This document shows positions 33,980 through 36,570 of a DNA stretch of 36,570 bases, piece after piece. Position numbers and translations under genes: made by a program. Under the pieces are notes generated by a model that did not search any database, was not told where the DNA came from, and saw only the letters and a program-made list of their open reading frames with translations. Source of the stretch: Gammaproteobacteria bacterium DTU037 (GTDB taxonomy: Bacteria; Pseudomonadota; Gammaproteobacteria; Pseudomonadales; Pseudomonadaceae); the NCBI GenBank assembly GCA_001513025.1, contig LFRZ01000152.1, forward strand, positions 7,658-44,227. The letters run 5' to 3'. Position 1 is the first letter of the stretch, and the number at the start of each line of letters is the position of its first letter.

Positions 33980-35077
33980 TTAAATACTGCTCGCAATAGT
34001 TGCATAATCAGCCGTTAGCGTGTTGTGCAAACAATCTGCCGGATACTCGGTGGTGATCACTGCAGCGCCCAAGTCACGCAACAACACTAAGCGTATATGC
34101 CCGTCGATATTTTTTTTATCAACCGCCATATGAGTCAGAAAAGTATCCGCTGTCATGCTGGCTGGCGGCACAATAGGTAAGCCGGCTTGCACTAAGAGTT
34201 TTATCCCTCTATCACGCTGAGACAGGCTTAACCAACCCAACTGCTGGGACATTTCCAATGCCATAACCGTACCCGCCGAGACCGCTTCACCGTGCAGCCA
34301 GACCCCATAGCCCTGTTCTGTCTCAATCGCATGACCAAAGGTATGCCCTAAATTAAGGGTTGCGCGCACACCGGACTCACGCTCATCTGCCGCAACCACC
34401 CGAGCTTTGGCGGCACAGGAGCGCTCAATAGTTTCCATTAACGCGGGATTATCCAGCTGACGAATCCGCTCAACATGTGCTTCTAACCACGTTAAAAACG
34501 GCTCATCACAAATCAAACCATATTTAATAACTTCAGCAAGACCGGCTGACAGCTCTCGGCTCGGCAGTGTCTGTAACGTCGCGGTATCAATCACTACCGC
34601 TTGCGGTTGGTAAAACGCACCCACCATATTTTTGCCTAGAGGGTGATTAATACCGGTTTTACCACCCACTGAAGAATCCACTTGCGAAAGCAAGGTGGTG
34701 GGCACTTGAATAAAGTTCACGCCACGCTGATAACACGCCGCTGCAAAACCAGTCATATCACCAATAACCCCACCGCCTAAGGCAATCAGGGTGGTTTTGC
34801 GGTCATGCTTATCACGTAATAAGGCATCGAAGATCAGCTGCAGGGTTTCCCAGTTCTTATAGGATTCACCGTCCGGCAAAACAATCTCGGTGAGTTCGTA
34901 ATCCTGCAACGCTTCACGCAGTTGCTGCATATACAAAGGTGCAACTGTGGTATTGGTCACAATAGCAACTTTACGCCCGACAATATGCGGCGTGAAAAGC
35001 TGCGCTTGCCTTAATAAATCCGTACCAATATGAATTGGGTAGCTGCGTTCAGCCAAATCAACCGTAAGGGTGCGCAT
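33980..35077 (-). CDS. aroB: 3-Dehydroquinate synthase
   Basis: The 365-residue NAD- and metal-dependent enzyme closes the ring of DAHP to 3-dehydroquinate, step two of the shikimate pathway. Markers are [59 protein letters not shown]-type metal ligands (AEVIKYG with Glu and Lys, [12 protein letters not shown] and [14 protein letters not shown] with two histidines). The length is typical. It is downstream of aroK on the same strand across a 111-base gap (35078-35188), larger than usual, in which only a small GC hairpin near 35172-35184 stands out. Its stop is followed at once by damX. Confidence 0.97.
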   Translation of the reverse strand: MRTLTVDLAERSYPIHIGTDLLRQAQLFTPHIVGRKVAIVTNTTVAPLYMQQLREALQDYELTEIVLPDGESYKNWETLQLIFDALLRDKHDRKTTLIALGGGVIGDMTGFAAACYQRGVNFIQVPTTLLSQVDSSVGGKTGINHPLGKNMVGAFYQPQAVVIDTATLQTLPSRELSAGLAEVIKYGLICDEPFLTWLEAHVERIRQLDNPALMETIERSCAAKARVVAADERESGVRATLNLGHTFGHAIETEQGYGVWLHGEAVSAGTVMALEMSQQLGWLSLSQRDRGIKLLVQAGLPIVPPASMTADTFLTHMAVDKKNIDGHIRLVLLRDLGAAVITTEYPADCLHNTLTADYATIASSI

Positions 35078-35188
35078 AGATGCCTCTCGTTATAACGCTT
35101 TGATAAACATAGAAAAGAGCTTTAGCTGCAAGATCCAGCACAAAGACTTAGCCGATTTGAAAAGTATCACGCCGCTTCGGCGGGACGC

Positions 35189-35713
35189 TTAGTGGCTCTC
35201 GTAATCACTAAGAAACCGCATAATCTCCTGCACCACCACACGTGGCGGTCGCGTATCTGTTTCAATAATTAAGGTGGCCACCTCACGGTATAACGGGTCA
35301 CGTAAGGCCAGCAACTGGGTTAATACTTGCCCAGGATTATCGGTCTGCAATAAAGGCCGATTACGATCTCGCGCGGTACGTGCAAGCTGATGCTCAACCG
35401 AGGCATGTAAATAAATCACCACCGCCCCTTGGCGCATAGCCTGACGATTTTCCGCGCGCAAAACAGCACCTCCACCGGTGGCTAAAACAAGGCCTTGCTC
35501 CTGACACAGCTCGGCGATCACTGCTTGCTCTCGATCACGAAAGCCCGCCTCGCCTTCGACATCAAAAATCAAAGGAATGCTGGCTCCCGTGCGATCTTCA
35601 ATCTCTTTATCCGAGTCTTTAAAGGGTAAGCCAAGCTCTTTGGCCAATAAGCGTCCGATCGTGCTTTTTCCAGCACCCATCGGACCGATCAGTATGTAAT
35701 TACGTGTCTGCAT
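35189..35713 (-). CDS. aroK: Shikimate kinase
   Basis: The 174-residue enzyme phosphorylates shikimate at the 3-hydroxyl. It has the P-loop [18 protein letters not shown] (residues about 10-27), the shikimate-binding [12 protein letters not shown] and [14 protein letters not shown], and the GGGAVLR segment; the lid region is [13 protein letters not shown]. Length is normal. The ATG overlaps the pilQ stop (TAATG), so it is translationally coupled to pilQ, the classical pilQ-aroK-aroB order of gammaproteobacteria. Confidence 0.97.
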   Translation of the reverse strand: MQTRNYILIGPMGAGKSTIGRLLAKELGLPFKDSDKEIEDRTGASIPLIFDVEGEAGFRDREQAVIAELCQEQGLVLATGGGAVLRAENRQAMRQGAVVIYLHASVEHQLARTARDRNRPLLQTDNPGQVLTQLLALRDPLYREVATLIIETDTRPPRVVVQEIMRFLSDYESH

Positions 35714-36570
35714 TAGTTTTTCAGTGAAGTTGTCTGGTTATTCATAATACGTGGGGTAATAAACACCAGCAGTTCAGACTTTTGATCCTGTACATAGTCG
35801 CGCCTAAAAACCCGTCCAATAAAAGGCAAGTCACCTAAGAAGGGGACTTTATCGACAGCCTTGGTCTGTGTATTAGAAAACACACCACCGATCACAATCG
35901 TCTCGCCGTCTGCCACTAGCACATTGGCATTGACTTCATTCTTTTTAATCGGCGGCACGCCATTGAGAGCATTGGCGAAGTCAGCCTCATCTTTAGTGAC
36001 TTTCACATCCATAATAATGCGATTGTCTGGCGTGATTTGTGGGGTAACTTCCAGAGATAAGGCCGCTTCTTTAAATGACGTACTGGTTGAGCCACTGGAG
36101 CTGGCCTCTTGGTAGGGGATCTCTGCACCCTTGAGAATTTTCGCTGTTTCTTTATCTGAGGTGACAACTTTAGGCTGCGAAACCACTTCACCGTTACCGG
36201 TTTTTTCCATCGCAGACAGCTGTAGATCTAAAATGGCATGATTGGAAACAAAACCAACACCCAGCCCAGAAGTAGATCCAGAAACACCTAAATCAACAAA
36301 CGGATTGCCCGAGCCATCCTCATTAGCTTCACCACTTGCACCACTCGCAGTCCAATTACCACTGCTTCTAGATAAGCTTCCACCCCAGCGCACGCCTAAA
36401 CTTTTACTGTAATCCACGTTGGCTTCAACAATGCGCGCCTCAATCATCACTTGACGTACAGGGATATCCAGCTGCGCCACTACACGGCGCAACTCATCGA
36501 GTTTTTCTTGAGTCTGATACGCAATGATACTGTTGGTACGGTCGTCCACTGTGACCGAGCCACGCTCATC
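35713..36570 (-). CDS. pilQ: Type IV pilus secretin PilQ, C-terminal part (cut by window edge)
   Basis: The last 285 codons of the gene are inside the window; the 5' part lies beyond position 36570. The fragment begins in the N1/N2-type domain ([20 protein letters not shown]) and continues with the secretin core: [19 protein letters not shown], a glycine/serine-rich gate loop, [33 protein letters not shown], and the conserved [18 protein letters not shown] ... [15 protein letters not shown] with [10 protein letters not shown]. PilQ forms the outer-membrane pore of type IV pili. The stop overlaps the aroK start. Confidence 0.95.
   Translation of the reverse strand, partial: DERGSVTVDDRTNSIIAYQTQEKLDELRRVVAQLDIPVRQVMIEARIVEANVDYSKSLGVRWGGSLSRSSGNWTASGASGEANEDGSGNPFVDLGVSGSTSGLGVGFVSNHAILDLQLSAMEKTGNGEVVSQPKVVTSDKETAKILKGAEIPYQEASSSGSTSTSFKEAALSLEVTPQITPDNRIIMDVKVTKDEADFANALNGVPPIKKNEVNANVLVADGETIVIGGVFSNTQTKAVDKVPFLGDLPFIGRVFRRDYVQDQKSELLVFITPRIMNNQTTSLKN

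Noticed and set aside
1-36570. CRISPR arrays, insertion sequences, prophage or integron features
   Set aside because: No regularly spaced repeats, transposase, integrase or phage-type reading frames were seen, and the reading frames are filled with housekeeping genes.

Overview
The window reads as an ordinary chromosomal segment of a gammaproteobacterium of the family Pseudomonadaceae, probably one of the lower-GC lineages (base composition looks close to 50% by eye). This rests on gene content and order: pilQ-aroK-aroB-damX, gph next to rpe and near trpE, trpGDC, coaE-yacG, xseB-ispA, mpl-ubiX, purE-purK, and a TtgR/AcrR-type regulator. No phage, insertion sequence, integrase, CRISPR array or rRNA was seen. 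Genus-level naming is inference.

Layout. Positions 1-2876 (minus): a LysR regulator followed by a DctB/DctD-like two-component pair, the response regulator cut by the window edge. 3085-3831 (plus): a TauE/SafE permease. 3899-4387 (minus): a secreted helical protein of unknown role. 4624-8291 (plus): a TetR regulator, membrane-fusion protein, FtsX/DevC-like permease and ATPase, which look like one self-regulated export operon behind a perfect 12-bp inverted repeat. 8415-9111 (plus): the queuosine-precursor transporter yhhQ, preceded by a compact pseudoknot-like leader that fits a class I preQ1 riboswitch. 9227-10035 (minus): coaE-yacG. 10130-15274 (minus): tryptophan biosynthesis (trpE, trpG, trpD, trpC) with a meso-diaminopimelate dehydrogenase gene between trpE and trpG, and a candidate Trp-codon leader peptide plus terminator ahead of trpE. 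15492-19141 (minus): mnmH, selD, gph and rpe. 19379-20152 (minus): a GlsB/YeaQ membrane protein and a DUF3299 protein. 20222-21799 (minus): purK and purE. 21971-24244 (minus): a YceK-like lipoprotein gene, ubiX and mpl. 24394-25523 (plus): a GNAT acetyltransferase and inorganic pyrophosphatase. 25641-28945 (plus): a lipoprotein-type substrate-binding protein overlapping a HAMP-PAS-GGDEF-EAL protein. 29111-30237 (plus): xseB-ispA. 30415-30648 (minus): tRNA-Asn, tRNA-Pro and tRNA-Lys with a clear promoter and terminator. 30970-31617 (plus): a TtgR/AcrR-like TetR regulator behind a 39-bp dyad. 31627-36570 (minus): rlmJ, damX, aroB, aroK and the 3' part of pilQ.

How the parts work together. aroK and aroB supply the shikimate/chorismate route that feeds trpE, G, D and C. 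Ddh makes meso-diaminopimelate in one step, and Mpl recycles peptides that contain it. SelD makes selenophosphate, which MnmH uses on tRNA wobble uridines; YhhQ imports a precursor for queuosine at another wobble position, so two separate wobble-modification routes are present. UbiX makes prenyl-FMN for ubiquinone synthesis, and IspA supplies farnesyl diphosphate for quinone and cell-wall lipid carriers. The items I consider least routine are the preQ1-like leader of yhhQ, the trpE leader and the ddh insertion in the trp cluster, and the binding-protein/GGDEF-EAL pair. I did not find a convincing wholly new multi-gene system.
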